A stretch of 64,000 nt of DNA from Pithys albifrons albifrons (taxonomy: Eukaryota; Chordata; Aves; Passeriformes; Thamnophilidae): positions 20,913,066 through 20,977,065 of the forward strand of contig NC_092467.1 in assembly GCF_047495875.1 (NCBI RefSeq), in the 5' to 3' direction. Shown one piece after another: positions 47,101 through 59,843 of the stretch; position 1 is the stretch's first letter, and each line of letters starts with the position of its first letter. The notes beneath the pieces are model-generated. The model saw only the letters and a program-made list of their open reading frames with translations. It was not told where the DNA came from and ran no database searches. A program made the position numbers and the translations under genes.

Positions 47101-50100
47101 TGTTTCAACAAAAAACTCCAATCAACACACATGGGAATCATTTCAATGCTGCGTAGTCTTGAGCAGAGTGTTGAAAACTTTGCCCTGCTGTATTCTGAGA
47201 TCCCTTCCATAAATAATACTCATATTTCATCCATCGAACTGTTAATATACCTTTACTCAAATGCTGACACTCTTTTACTTTGAATAGGTTTCCTAGAACA
47301 GTCTTCAAATTCTCACCTGTTACTGAAAAGTTGTGAAAACTGGCATTGTTGACCCTCTGAAAGGAGACAGAAGTTTAGTGGTATTTTTCAGCTTTAAAAT
47401 GTAAAAAAAAAAAATTAAAAAAATCGTAATTCAAGGGCTTACTTTTTGTCTGTCTGGAAAGGAGTAGAAAAACAGGAGTTAGAAGGATACTCTCCTCTTT
47501 GCATGTCTTCCCTCTCTGCCTCCACAGGCAGGACAAAAATATGACTCTTAGTAGCTGTGGATCACTTTGGCCTGAAGTACTTTGGATGAAATCTGTCTGT
47601 ATTCAATCAGAATGAATTTTAAATATGCCAGCTTCTTATTGCACTTCTGCTGAGTACATCTCTGTGTCAATAGGGAATATCATTTGGAGTCCAACAATAT
47701 TTTGTGTCATATTTATGTATACAATATTATGCACATTTATATTTTAATGGGAGTGTTTTGGAATGCAGCCCTAAAACCTCTTCTTCATGGAAGTTATGGT
47801 GGGTTACCTTAATAAATTTTCATTTTTAGTTCCCAACTAGTGTTTCACAGAACTTCCCAATATTAAATAATGTTTTAAAAAGTAATTCAATTACTTATGA
47901 AGAATTCATGTCATACTTTTCTGAACCAGAATTATTGCTAAAAGTATTCTGACTTCTCTTTCTTTGTATCCTTTCATTTTCCAGACTTTTCCACAGGTCT
48001 GTCATTAACAGAATGTCAAAACATCGATCTGTTGGCAAAAAAGAACCCTCTTCATAACAGAGGCAAGATACATGCAAGCAGATTGTGTATGGAAGTTTGG
48101 ATCTGTGCAAAGTAGTGATTCCTCATTCTGCCTGAATCCAGAGCTGGAAGTGCCCTGTCTGCATAGCAAGGTAAATGAGCTGTACAAGATACTTCCTTGC
48201 ATATCCTTGCATCTTGCCGTCCTGTTGGCATGCTGGCTGCAGGTCAGCCTCAATACCTGTTTAAATATACAACCCACATACCCTCATTTCTGGGAAGGGA
48301 AATTTGAGTGTATTTCTGCACTTTTCCCTAGTCTGCAGAAACATTTTTAAGCAACTTAGGCAAAACTTGAATGAAACATGAAAGAAACCATCTTCATGCA
48401 AATCTATTTTGATTATTCTTTCAGCAGCTTTGACTCAGCCATCCTGCTACCCTTCATTACTACCTTCCTCCGGGTTTTGGTACAGTGGGTTTTTTTCCAA
48501 AATAAATAAGGAAACTACTTTTTACTCCTAACTGCTCTTCCAATTCCTTTGTTTCCCTGCTTTTGGTACTTTGTCTTGATTTTCACTGCTTGTTCTTCCA
48601 GTCTACTATCTCCTTGTTTGGAACCATGCTGACTTTTCTCATGGCAATGCTTCTTTGATGTGTACAGTGGAAGTTAATGAGCTCTCCCAGTACATGCTGG
48701 TCTTCTGTGAAATCTTTGTGGAGTCTGAGAAAGCTGATTTTACTTAAAAGTCCAGCCACATGTAGAGTGGAAATCTTCTGAAGACGTAAAACAAACATTA
48801 TGTATATGTCTTCTTCTTTTCTATTCGTAACCTTGGAAACTGTTATACAGCATTATCTTTTGAAAGTGACATTTCTACGCAAGCAGTTCCGTACAGTGTT
48901 TTTTCTCTGTCACTATCTGAGGCTGACAGAATACACACCTCTAGTCCATGCCAAAGGAACTTAAGTTTTTTTCCTTCCAGAAAAGACATATTTCTTTGAT
49001 TTCACCATGATCTTCCTTATCTTCTCCTAGCTCTTGTTTTTCCTGGCTTACTTTAGAATAACTGCTACTTTTCGTTGTCTGAAACATTTTACTGGTTAAC
49101 TTCCTTCAGTTCCTGTTTCCCTACCTTACTCTTGTCTTACTACTGTTCTGTTGCTATGTTTCCTGCCACTTAGCTTTTCTAGCAATTGCTTTTCTGGCTT
49201 ATTCTTATCTCAGTGCTATTTGTGATTTTTGTTAAAAGTCTCCTACTGTTTAACTTTTTCAAGCAGTTTTTTCTGGGTTTGTTTTTTGAACTTCTTGCAT
49301 TTGCTGTTAAAAGCCTTCTACTGTTTGTCTTCTTGTTCCTGTAGAACATTCTATTTTCTCAAACATTCAGTATATGCTATATCTTCATTCAGTATATTCT
49401 ATTTCTGTGCCACATTCAGGCCTTTATTCAGAGGGGTTCTGTATAACCAGGTTGTTCTGAGCATGAATGAGAGACCTTGTTCACTCCTTATGTGTTTTCT
49501 AGCAAGTATATTTTAAAATAAAATACAAATAACTTCAGCTTAGTTCCCTGCAGTGGAAAATTGCCTTTCTTCAGTGTTTAGGTTGAGACTAGAAAATAAT
49601 TTTTCAATGCCAGACCTTTTTTTTCTTAATAAAGTAGCATGCTTATTCTTTCTAAAATAACATAAGTAATAACATAACTAATTTCTCAATGAGTATTTGA
49701 CTAGTTTGATAGTCAACTAAATTAAGGGCCAGTTGAAATGTCTTACATTGCAAGAACATTTATGAATCTTTAATAAAAGGAAGCAATTTATGTCAAAGAT
49801 AGTATTTATTTCTTACATCTTTCCTGTATGAATGACACTCTGTTGACTAGCATATTATGAAATCCTTATTCTAAGAAATATTCCAAAACTGACTTCTGTT
49901 ACAGCTACATACAGTATAAAGTAGTTGAAGAAGCTGCTAAATACTTCTGGAAATCATTAATGTAATTGTATGATTATAATTTAAAAGTAAGAAAGTTACT
50001 GAATGCTTTTAAAAATAATACAATAAAATAAAACATTCTTGTCATATGCACTTTCCTTACTAATATATTCTCTCTGCAGTCCTAAAATAATTTTTATCGC

Positions 50101-51670
50101 TAGGACTTCACCAAAATCACAAATTTTAATTTTGTTGGATGCTAACAGACTTATCATATTCATTCATAAAGACATTTTTTGGTAATTCAAATAATGTTTA
50201 CTGTGACCATAAGTAGAACACATCAAATGCAGTTAAATAGTACCTACTGATCACTTTCTGTGTAATAACAGACACCTTCTCAATTTTAAGGAGTGAAGCT
50301 GAGTAGAACTATTGTCATTCCCATCCCATTCCAGTTCACGACATCAATTTTTGGCAGAAGCACTTTATGTAAAACTATTGTGTTGACCTTTGCCTTTTTC
50401 ATATTTGTCTAATGTTTTATAACAATACTGAAGGTATTAACATCCTAACTTGCCTAAAGGTACATGACTGTAAACTCACGTTTTGGCAATGACATGTTAA
50501 AAAACTGCAACTCTGTGGATCATGCCTAGTCCTCTGGTGGAAGACCTCAGACTTCAGAAGTCTTTGATGGCTTATGATCCTTCCTAAGACATGATTGCTG
50601 GTTCTCATTACCTACATGGTTGAGCCAATTATGCCCTTTCAGCCGGGATGAATACCTTCAAGCCTACATGTGAATGTCCCAATTCCTCCACTGGGGGAGA
50701 TTTTTACACCTGGGCCAGTTGTGTAAGGGCATGACAAAAAGCATCCCACTAGAAGCAGGGACTGCTTCTTGTTGGCCTTTTCACTTATCTGGCTCAAACC
50801 CCAGCTTGTTGATAAACAAAGTTTGGTTTGTCATGGTCATTCTCTGGTGTTGAGCTCTCATCCCCCTGCACCTCGGTTGTTACGTGGATCAGAGGTTTTA
50901 CCACCACACACCCCCAAAACCCTCCTCCTCCCCTTCAGCTGTGGTTGTAGACTGGCCTCAGCAAAGCACCCTGCTGCTTTTACAAGTGGCATGAACTTTT
51001 AACATTAACCTTTAACTGTCTTTCACAGTATAGTTTTTAAATGGCACTCAGTGACTCCTGCCTCAAAATTTGTAAAGATACAACTTACTTTTCCTACAGG
51101 GAAATTCATAGTTCATTAATTTTTTGTCTCTATGGTGTTTCTCAGTTTTGTTGGCAAAGTCTTCATTTGATTTCCCAAAGAAACTACCTGTAGAGCCTGA
51201 TATTTCTGGAAGACCAGCAGTAAAGCAAGGAAAGTTCCATAACAGAAGCAATAGCTTGGAAAGCATTATCATCACAGCTTTCCAGAAGCAGCTATTTCTG
51301 ACATTTATTTATTTGTTTGTTTTCCCACAGTTTTTCTCCAAATTCCCTGACCCTTCTTTCTTTATCAAAATAGAAAATAGAAAATTGAGGTAGTATTCGG
51401 GTAGTGAGGAGGAGCAAGAAAGGTATTCACAACAATTATTTTATTATTTTTAATTAGATTTCTTTTAAGAAAGTCAGCTTTGTTTTGTTTTGTTTTTATT
51501 TAAACCCAACCCAATATTGTTTTCCCCTAGGGAAAAACAGTTTTTAAATTAAAAATTACCAGCTCACAGTGTGAATCCCACTAATATGCCTCTTCTCTGA
51601 AGGAAAAATATATTTAATACATCTTGAACCATCTTTCTACACTTTGCAGAAAGAGAAAAGGAACTGATTT
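44157..51670. other. AT-rich DNA with no recognised gene
   Basis: No supported coding region was found. The segment 47985-48170 has exon-like borders (TTTCATTTTCCAG on the left, AGCAAG|GTAAAT on the right) but all three frames contain stops, so at most it is a non-coding exon. The segment 50560-51000 is GC-richer with a C/T tract at 50911-50938 and could be an old repeat that I cannot name. Confidence 0.45.
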
Positions 51671-52035
51671 CACAGAATCTTAGTATCATAGAATGGTTTG
51701 GGTTAGAAGGAACCTTAAAGATGCAGTTCCTACCCTACTGTCATGGACAGGCACACCTTCCACTTGACCAGATTGCTGAAAGCCCCATCCAGACTGGCCT
51801 GGAAAATCTCCAGGAATGGGGCATCGACAGCCCTGGGCAACCTGTTCCAGTGTCTCACCACCCTCATAATAAAGAATTCTTTCTTATTATCTAATCTAAA
51901 TCTACCCTCTTTCAGTTCAAAGACATTACTCCTTGTTCTGTCACTACATGACCTTGTAAAAAGTCTCTCTCCATTTTTCCAATACCCTTTTAGGTACAGG
52001 AACGCTGTTACAAGGTCTCATCAGAGAGCTTTCTC
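51671..52035 (-). mobile_element. CR1 LINE 3' fragment, about 365 bp
   Basis: The plus strand begins with the reverse complement of the CR1 terminus (CACAGAATCTTAGTATCATA, GAATGGTTTGGGTTAGAAGG, AACCTTAAAGA). It continues with CATGGACAGGCACACCTTCC, CTGGAAAATCTCCAGG, GGGCAACCTGTTCCAGTGTC and CTCACCACCCTCATA, all standard for this region of avian CR1. It is truncated on the right near 52035. The plus-strand frame 51743-52123 (126 codons) is antisense to the CR1 and is not a gene. Confidence 0.95.
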
Positions 52036-55000
52036 AGTAGCTTATTTCTTAGTAGTTTATTATTTGCTAATACAGGAACATAAGAGCAACTCATTGGTTT
52101 CAAAATTCAGGCCTGCCTTCTGAGATACTTGCCTTCCAATTCCAGCAATGTATGCCTGAGGCATTCACAAAGGCTATTTGCATAATCAATGTGGCACTGG
52201 ATCCAACCCATAAAAGAGAGGCTTTTACTCACTAGCAACTAACAGAAGAAATGAATCTACACTTCCAAAGATGAATTCTTTAGCTGTCAAGATTTTAGAC
52301 AGCATCACAAACAAAATGTGTATATATTTTCTTGACAAAGGCACAACCACACATCCTGATACAGTTATGGTTTGAAAGCATATTCTTAACTATTGAAAAG
52401 GTCTTTGAAAGGGAAAATTGTGAAGCTTTCAGTTTTAATAATGCCCTGGTAAAGAATGAAGCTAGAAACTAAAATCACTCAAAAAACCTCATTTCTTATA
52501 ACCCTTAGTGTCAAGGGCATTCATTGTGTCCTTCATAACCACAAACACTGACATCACCGGTACTCCAGATCAACAGCAGTACATTTACTTGCTATGCACT
52601 TTCTTCTCATATGAGCGAAAGCAGTGTGAAAAGGTCATCTAAAGTAAGCTGCTGCAGATGTTGACTATTTTTTTGTTTCAGGAAAATAGAAAAACTATTT
52701 TTTAATCTAATTTCTTCAAGTGTTTTTCTATTTCTGTACTAAGTAAAAAAAATCCAGAGGAAATGAAGCTAAAAGTTATGGGCAGAGGGAATAAATGATA
52801 TAAAAACAGGTCAAGGACTCAACACCTATGGACTTTGAATAGTAACTGGGTACTCGGTTGCCCATACTTTCTTTGACAATCTCTCATTTCAGTTGCTCTA
52901 ATGATGGGAATGTCATCATCTTGAACAGAATTATAAATTAGAATGGGTGCAAAAGTTGTAAGAGAAATAGGAGATTTTATGGGGTGGAGCTTAAGGGTTG
53001 TCTTGGAGCAGGTGGGGACAGAAATATTGCAACTGTCTAAACTTATGTGTTGGCTTCAAAAGTGCTATCCAGCTTATCTTTGGTAACAGAATTCCTTATT
53101 CCTAGTTAGCTGAGTTCATTTGGTATTTGTGGTCTAGTGCTGAATGTTCCTGATATCTTTTAACTGCCTCAAGTAATTGGCAGCAAAAAAGAGCAGGTTC
53201 AAATTTAAAAAATATTTATAAATGTAATGGAAAGCCCTGAACTCAAAACCTGACACTTTCTGATGCTCAGCAGAACACAACTCAAAAACTTGAATACAAC
53301 TGACATAATACAAAAATTTATTTTTTTTATTTTAATTAAAACCAAAACCAAACAAAACAAACAAAGAAGATAAAAAGCCAAAACCAGCAAGGAAGATGAG
53401 CAGAGATTACTTCAAAATACAAAAGTCCTTTTGTGAAGTGAGCTGATCAGCTACTGGGCCACCTGGTCACTTCTCCCCCTTCTGCAGCAACATCTTATTC
53501 ACAGCATGTGATTGTCAAGTCTGGAGGTCCTGTCACCCCTCCTGCTGGGTGGCAAGGCACAATTCAAACTGCCACTGATCTTGTAAAATTGGCTGCTTCC
53601 TTATTTCAACCACTCATTTCTCTGCTTCATTAGAGCATTGTTTGCTAAATTTTTTGTCATTTCAGCTTTTATGATTAGTTCTTACTGGAAACTAACACAG
53701 TTGTAAGATTCTTAAGCTATTTCTTCAGCACTCCATTCTACAGAATCCTCTTAAAGTATTCTTTCAGTTTCTAGGTTAAGGTTTGCAGTGTGAGGTTGAG
53801 GTTTCTGGATATAACAATTCAGCCTAGGTGTAGACTTAGTATTGCTTTTTTTGCTGATTTTGTCATGCCTCTTGCCTTCAGCTGAAGTGTTTCCCTATAC
53901 CAATCAGTTAACAATGCCAAAACAAGCAGGAGGAATTTCCAAGCTCCATATTTTTGAAGTGGATTGATTCAAACTTATCTTACAAACACCAAGCAACCAT
54001 AAAAAGTCCAACAGAGTGATTCCTCAAATAACTTTCAACTGATTTTCACCACATTGATAACAACTATGTGGATCACTTATGAGTGCATACAGGTCTAGCA
54101 AAAGTTATGTTCAAGATTCTGTAAGGTCTTAGCAATTCAAGCACATGTTTCTTCTCCCCTAGGGAAGCAATGTAAATAGGAATTTATAATTTGTTAATTT
54201 ATTCCTCTGGAAAAGCTTTATTTCTGGTTAGGTGGATTTCTCAGGAGATGAGAGACCTGCATTTCTGTATGTCCAGATCATGCAGATTGGGAATCCGAAA
54301 GCCATCTGTCATTATTTCAAGTCAGATTTTCAAGATGTGAACTATCAGAGGGACTTTTCCCTTGGAAAATTATTTAAATATTCAGCTTCAGAAGAGCTAA
54401 ATGCTCCTGAGCAGAGTGAGGTGTCTTACCGGGTTTGAGATTAGTTTGGCTTTCTAGCTTCTAAAGTCTGCTTATAGATATTTCCTCCCTTCATATATTT
54501 TTTGAGGCTGTCTGTGGATCTGATTATCAAGAGAGTGACAAAGCATAGCTATTCCTATGTGAAGTTCCTCTGGGTGTACAGTACCTGTATATCTTTAAAA
54601 CTCTGACCCTAGTATGTGTCTGCAAGATCTGCAGGGACCTTTTGGAATTAATATAACACCTTAGATAAGCTGTGGGCTACATTGTTTTCTTCTTGTGATT
54701 ATAAGAGCTTCCCTCAAGTAAAAGCAGTGACAGATGAAGTTTTGTTTTCGAGTTGTAGCTTCTAGGAGCACTTCAGTCAGGAACTTTTTTCTTGCAACAT
54801 ATTTGTTCAGCATGGGCTTTTCCAACCAGACTTTTTTTCTGACTATATCATGACTTGCAAAGATTCTATCTATGGAGATGCTCTTCAGTGACTTTATAGG
54901 TCCACATGGGTTACAACTAATCTTACGACTATGAAAATTAAGACCTTATAGATAATTCCTACTACAACAAAATTGCTATTCACTGGAGTGACTCTAAAAA

Positions 55001-55770
55001 ATACTAACCACAATTGCATGCCTTATGACATGCTTAGCATGACATAATTTTCAAATCTAAGGAGGGCTTGGTCTTGCTCAACCTGCCCAACACATAATAG
55101 CCCTTGGAATTTTCTTGTGAGTGTTTTTCTCCCTTTCTTTAAGAACTAAGAGCAGTTATTAAAGCAATATTTATTTTTATTCAAAATTCTGTTTCTGGTA
55201 AGAAAAAAAATCAACCCTGCTCTTTTCAATTTCTCTAGCTCAACAAATCCATAATATGTGGAGACTAGTCTCTTCTTTATCATAAAAAATTCATTTACTG
55301 AAGTCCAGTTATACTGTGATAAACTAAGGAGTTTGATATCAATGTAAATTGATGAATACAAATATTTTATGCATCATTTTTACCAGTGTTTTTCTTAAAA
55401 ATGATACTTTAAACTGCAGAATTTTGAAATCTAGCAGGCATATAATCAAATAATAAAAATTAATTAAATAGAAATTGAATATCACATTTCCCCCCTATCT
55501 GGCAGTTATTTAAACAGCATTAGTCCATTACTGTTTTAACCATATCTGATATCTGTGCTTCTGTACAAGTCTTTTGTTATTTTTTTAGGCTACTATTTCC
55601 GCAACTAGACATTGAGTGGTCAAACATTTCCACATGGCTTAAAAAGAAGACCTGCCTCAGACACAGTGAGAGTGGAGATACAACCATAAGCTAAGGTTCA
55701 TCCAGTATGTAAAGTTAATCTGTCCTAATGCATTGGGAAGAGAAAAAGGTTCATGTTTAGATTTCGGGAC
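52036..55770. other. Unannotated DNA, mostly AT-rich
   Basis: No gene is recognised. An A/C-rich tract stands at 53337-53367. The segment 53430-53590 is GC-richer without identifiable content. The plus-strand frame at 54232-54438 (68 codons) is less skewed in composition than most and starts just after an AG-ending pyrimidine stretch, but I recognise no family and would not call it. Confidence 0.45.
53337..53367. repeat. A/C-rich low-complexity tract
   Basis: AAAACCAAAACCAAACAAAA then CAAACAAAG. It resembles the tracts at 8024-8100 and 19484-19536. Confidence 0.75.
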
Positions 55771-55793
55771 GGGGGGGGGGGGGGGGGGGGGGG
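55771..55793. repeat. Poly-G run of 23
   Basis: An uninterrupted run of 23 G in AT-rich surroundings, preceded by CGGGAC. Such a run can fold into G-quadruplexes on the plus strand. It is also error-prone in sequencing, so the exact length is doubtful. The minus-strand frame that crosses it (55657-55839) encodes a proline run only because of it. Confidence 0.9.
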
Positions 55794-58289
55794 AGTTGCT
55801 TGGTTTTTTTGGTTTTTTTATACAGGAAAAAGAACACATTTTTAAAATGCTTGAGAAGAGCTATGCTTGAGATATATTTCCTTTTGGTTTCTACTGTTAC
55901 AATGCTGCTATGAAGTTTAGTTGATGTATTTAAGCCATCCTTCTAGGAAAGGATCTATGAAAAAATAATCACCTCTCAGGAGAAAAACCATCTGCACTTT
56001 GATTGGCATTTCTATTTTGTCTTAAAAGAGCTTGCAACTCTGCCCTTGAGGGTTATCCTTCATCTTGTCTTCTGAAAAAGATGCTACTCCAAAATGTGTT
56101 CACACTGCAGACAGTGTGCATAAGCTTCAAAATACTTTCAAGTACTCAAAGTTAACTAGCTTCAACTTGATGGGGGTTTTGTTTGGGGTTTTGTTTTGGT
56201 TTGTTTTTTTTCTGTGTTAGTTTGGTTTTAGGATTTTGGGGTATTTTGTTTTGTGGGGGGTTTTACAAACTGGGCGTTTGTTTGTTTGTTTTGTTTTGTT
56301 TTTTTGCCAATCATCAAATGAAGGATCTGATTCTTAATTGGAAAGTTATTTGCATAAACCTGGATTTTATATTAGTTTGGTGAGTCCTTGCTTAGACAAA
56401 TCTGACACTGGTCAGATAACTTACTGAGGCTGTTTTGACAGATGTGATATGTTATAAGTAAAATTTAATAACAACTTCAAGTTATAGTCTAAATATGAGG
56501 TAATATTGCCTACCAGGCTACTTCATGCCAGAAGATCTTCCTGTCAAAGATAGAGAGATCATGTTTAAATCTGATTTTGAGATGCATAAGATTGTTAAAA
56601 GGCATCCTTAAAAGACATCTCCTCAACTGCATGGTCAGTTGTGAAGTAGTTCAATTGCTTCGTCATGTGAATGAATGTGCAGGGATAGCACAAGGTCTTA
56701 AAGCCACCCTAGCTTTTTGGTGAAGGTAGTAGCTATGAGGAAAGTTACATTAGTATAAAGATGGAAGGATGCATTACTGGGGGCTGGACAGTCACATTGT
56801 TATGAATCCCTTGCACAGCCATTCTGTCTAAAGAATTCTGGGCCTTTTCTAATTTATTATAATGATAGGTCTTTATGACAAAGATTTTAAAACTGTTTTA
56901 TAAGGCAGATCATTTTGTTGCATGGCCACAATAAGATTATTTTAGTTCTTTGCGAAGTTTTTGAGTCATTAAGCATGCCAATTAAAAAAAAACCCGATAT
57001 TGTTGCTGGGTGAAAAAAGAACTATGCTTTAAAGTGAATTCAAAATGGAAGTTCACGCTTTGAGATTTTATGAAAATAGGTCTGCAAGCAAAATTCCTTC
57101 CAAGTTTATTTGCAACATATATATTAGGACAGTTGTAGAAATATATCCAACAGATGCTGCAAGAAATAAAAAAAATATTGTGAGATTTTTCAAATACCAA
57201 TAACTTTTGTATTCCTCTAGTTTCTACTGAAAAGTTAGGCACAATCAGCATAGCCAGTTTTGTGTACTTCCCCTAGCTTGCCTGTTTAAAAGACAATTGA
57301 CTTGTGCATCTGCACATCCCTAATCTGATTAACAAACACCCTAGCCAAATTAACGTAGATTGATTATCCATGAAAAGTGGGTTAATTGAATAATAGACAT
57401 TGATAAAATTGGCTAGTACATATTTTAGTATATGTATGTGTGAAGGTGACATATTTTGCTGTAAAATAGAATATACTGAAGACAAGTATATTGTTTCACA
57501 TTAATGCTGATTAATCTATCCATTGGTGTAATTTAATAGTCTGTAAAATTAGTTGCTAAACAGTAGAGGGGAAAAGTCTATAATTGTCTGTGTTACAGTG
57601 AAGGAATTATTTTACTGTGTTATACAAATAAATCAAAATTTCCCAAATATATGTATTAGAACAAAGGATTGTGTCATTTGGGATCATAGGAAATACTATG
57701 AAATTATGACATTGAAATTATTCACATATCAACTTAGCTAATTATCAGACTGATTGTACTGAGCAGTCCATGTCATAGAGTAGTTTAAAGTGAAAGCCAC
57801 ATAAAAGAATTCATTATCAATAGGAAATAAAGAGGACCTAATTGAGAAATGTCAGCCAGTGTTTGCATCCTCAATAGAAGGAAAATGGACTCTATCACAA
57901 AATGCCAACTGTGGCCATGTTCTCTAATTCTCTTTTCGAGGACACTAAGCAGTAGATTGGATTAAAAGGAACTGCCAAAGCCATTATCTTTCACTTTCAA
58001 TAAAAGTGAACTGTGTCCAAATGAAAAATGGGAGACACTATCCCTCCTTTCTTGAGGAAAATAGTAGAACCAATTAAAAAAATCCTGGTCTGTACATCTT
58101 TTACATTTTAGGCTTTCTAGGAATGACCAACAGAGCATTAAGTCATTAAAAAACTGCAGCAGTAAAAGAAAGGTGTCAGGAGCTGCAAATGGAAAATGAG
58201 ATGGGGCAACAGGACATCAAAACAGAATTAAAGATTGGAAATATGGTCACTCAATAGGTCTGATGTACATATTTGGTATTCCTCATACA
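55794..58289. other. Unannotated AT-rich DNA with a T/G tract
   Basis: It holds the T/G-rich tract 56171-56306 and otherwise nothing that I can name. The plus-strand frame 56183-56383 is created by that tract. The DNA just left of 58290 shows no clear copy of the sequence at the right end of the CR1, so no target duplication can be assigned to it. Confidence 0.45.
56171..56306. repeat. T/G-rich low-complexity tract
   Basis: Purely T and G over most of its length, with G-runs of five (56172-56176), four, four and six, and TTTG repeats at the right end. The G-runs are too far apart for a standard quadruplex. No repeat family is recognised. Confidence 0.8.
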
Positions 58290-59058
58290 TGTAAAATGCT
58301 ATGCACTTTGGCCAAAACAACCCCCTGCAGCGCTACAGGCTGGGCACAGAGTGGCTGGAGAGCAGCCAGGCAGAAAGTGACCTTGGAGTACTAATTGACA
58401 GGAAGCTCAACATGAGCCAACAGTGTGCCCAGGTGGCCAAGAAGGCCAATGGGATCCTGTCCTGTATCAAAAATAGCGTGGCCAGCAGGACCAGGGAAGC
58501 GATCCTTCCCCTGTACTCTGCGTTGGTGAGGCCACACCTTGAGTATTGTGTTCAGTTCTGGGCCCCTCAGTTCAGAAAGGATATTGAGGTGCTGGAGCGA
58601 GTCCAGAGAAGAGCAACAAGGCTGGTGAAGGGACTGGAGCACAAGCCCTATGGGGAGAGGCTGAGGGAGCTGGGGTTGTTTAGCCTGGAGAAGAGGAGGC
58701 TCAGAGGTGACCTCATCACTGTCTAGAACTACCTGAAGGGAAGTTCTAGCCAGGTGGGGGCTGGTCTCTTCTCCCAGGCACTCAGCAATAGGACAAGGGG
58801 GCACGGGCTCAAGCTCTGCCAGGGGAAATTTAAGTTGGATATCAGAAAAAAATTCTTTACAGAGAGAGTAATCGGGCATTGGAATGGGCTGCCCAGAGAG
58901 GTGGTAGATTCACCATCCCTGGAGATTTTTAAACGCAGATTGGACGTGGCGCTGAGTGCCATGATCTAGTAAATGGACTAGAGTTGGACCAAGGGTTGGA
59001 CTTGATGATCTTGGAGGTCTTTTCCAACCCAATCGATTCTATGATTCTATGATTCTAT
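58290..59058 (+). mobile_element. CR1 LINE, 5'-truncated copy of about 770 bp
   Basis: The best-preserved transposon of the window. It spans the last part of ORF2, the short 3' UTR (GGTTGGACTTGATGATCTTG, GAGGTCTTTTCCAACCCAAT) and the terminal repeat GATTCTATGATTCTATGATT. GC content is well above that of the surroundings, which sets sharp borders. Truncation at the left is at about 58290, inside the reverse-transcriptase/thumb-proximal part of ORF2. A two-to-three-base frame disturbance exists around 58292-58302. No endonuclease domain and no 5' UTR are present, so the copy cannot move by itself. Confidence 0.97.
58301..58969 (+). pseudogene. CR1 ORF2 C-terminal remnant, interrupted by one stop
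   Basis: From 58301 one frame encodes the C-terminal part of the CR1 ORF2 protein (endonuclease/reverse transcriptase). The first 141 codons end in a TAG at 58724-58726. The same frame then stays open to the TAG at 58967-58969. Recognisable conserved phrases are [31 protein letters not shown] and [12 protein letters not shown] in the first part, and [20 protein letters not shown] in the second. The stop replaces a sense codon normally found between a DLI-type motif and Tyr-Leu-Lys. The Met at 58301 is internal, not a start. The reverse-transcriptase catalytic Asp-Asp motif lies upstream and is missing. The remnant has no function of its own. Confidence 0.93.
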
Positions 59059-59751
59059 TTTTCTTCTAGAAGAAAGGAGAACAGAGCATCTTTAAGAAAT
59101 GTCAGCATCAAAACCTAAATTAGTTATTTTGTTCCATTGAATTTCAAAGTAGGAATAGCCATATCCTATAGTTTTATAGACCAAACAAAAATGTTTTTTC
59201 CTACTATTTGTGGATTACTTTCACTCCCTAAAGGAGAAATGATATGTTAGGATTGTTTATCTTCTTTATTCAAGAGAATCCAGAAGCCTTTGCTGACCAT
59301 AAGTTATAAACGTGGCAGTATTCAAGTAGAGATGTCTTACCAACATTGCTCATGACAAATATTTGCCTTTCAAAGAGATCCATAAAACCAAGCCCCAGTG
59401 TTCTGTTTTCACAGGTAAAAAATGGTGACTATTTTGCTTCTACTTGTAATTCATGCTGGGTAAAAAATTTCTCAGTTTCTCAGCACCATTTGGGAGGACA
59501 ATGCCCTAACAGCATCTTTTGTTACCCATTGACTCAAGCAGTTTTCATTATGTGCTGGGATTTCCTGCAGGGAGAGGTTGTTGCAGGCCCTGTGTAATTA
59601 CACAGTTCCAGAGTAGCTTCACAGTGTATCCAGAATCATTTACTTCAGTTAACAGAGTGGCGTGTTCTGCATGGATTTCATTTGCCACCTCAGTTTCAGT
59701 ATACATGGAGAGTTCCCTTTATCTTTTTCCATGTGTTTGAACAGGCACATG
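59059..59751. other. Unannotated spacer between two CR1 fragments
   Basis: The plus-strand frames 59346-59597 and 59519-59740 overlap in different registers and show no family. I see no other element in this spacer. Confidence 0.45.
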
Positions 59752-59843
59752 GTGTGACTCTTGGGGATGGTCCTGCGCAGGACTGAGTTGGACTCAATGA
59801 TTCTTGTGGGTCCCTTCTAACTCAGGATATTCTATTATTCTAC
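59752..59843 (+). mobile_element. CR1 LINE 3' terminus, about 90 bp
   Basis: GGGATGGTCCTGCGCAGGAC, TGAGTTGGACTCAATGATTC, TTGTGGGTCCCTTCTAACTC and AGGATATTCTATTATTCTA follow the 3' end of an avian CR1 subfamily in order. It is plus strand and differs in sequence from the copy ending at 59058, so it is an independent insertion rather than a piece of it. Confidence 0.92.

Noticed and set aside
51743..52123. 126-codon plus-strand frame
   Set aside because: It is antisense to a minus-strand CR1 3' fragment and continues past its end; no protein family is visible.
54232..54438. 68-codon frame with balanced amino-acid composition
   Set aside because: No recognised family, no convincing donor at its end, and length within chance expectation.
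55657..55839. Small proline-rich protein
   Set aside because: The proline run is simply the 23-G homopolymer read on the other strand.
58391..58879. Longest open frame of the window (162 codons, minus strand)
   Set aside because: It runs antisense through the CR1 ORF2 remnant. GC-rich coding DNA often leaves the opposite strand open, and the product shows no domain.
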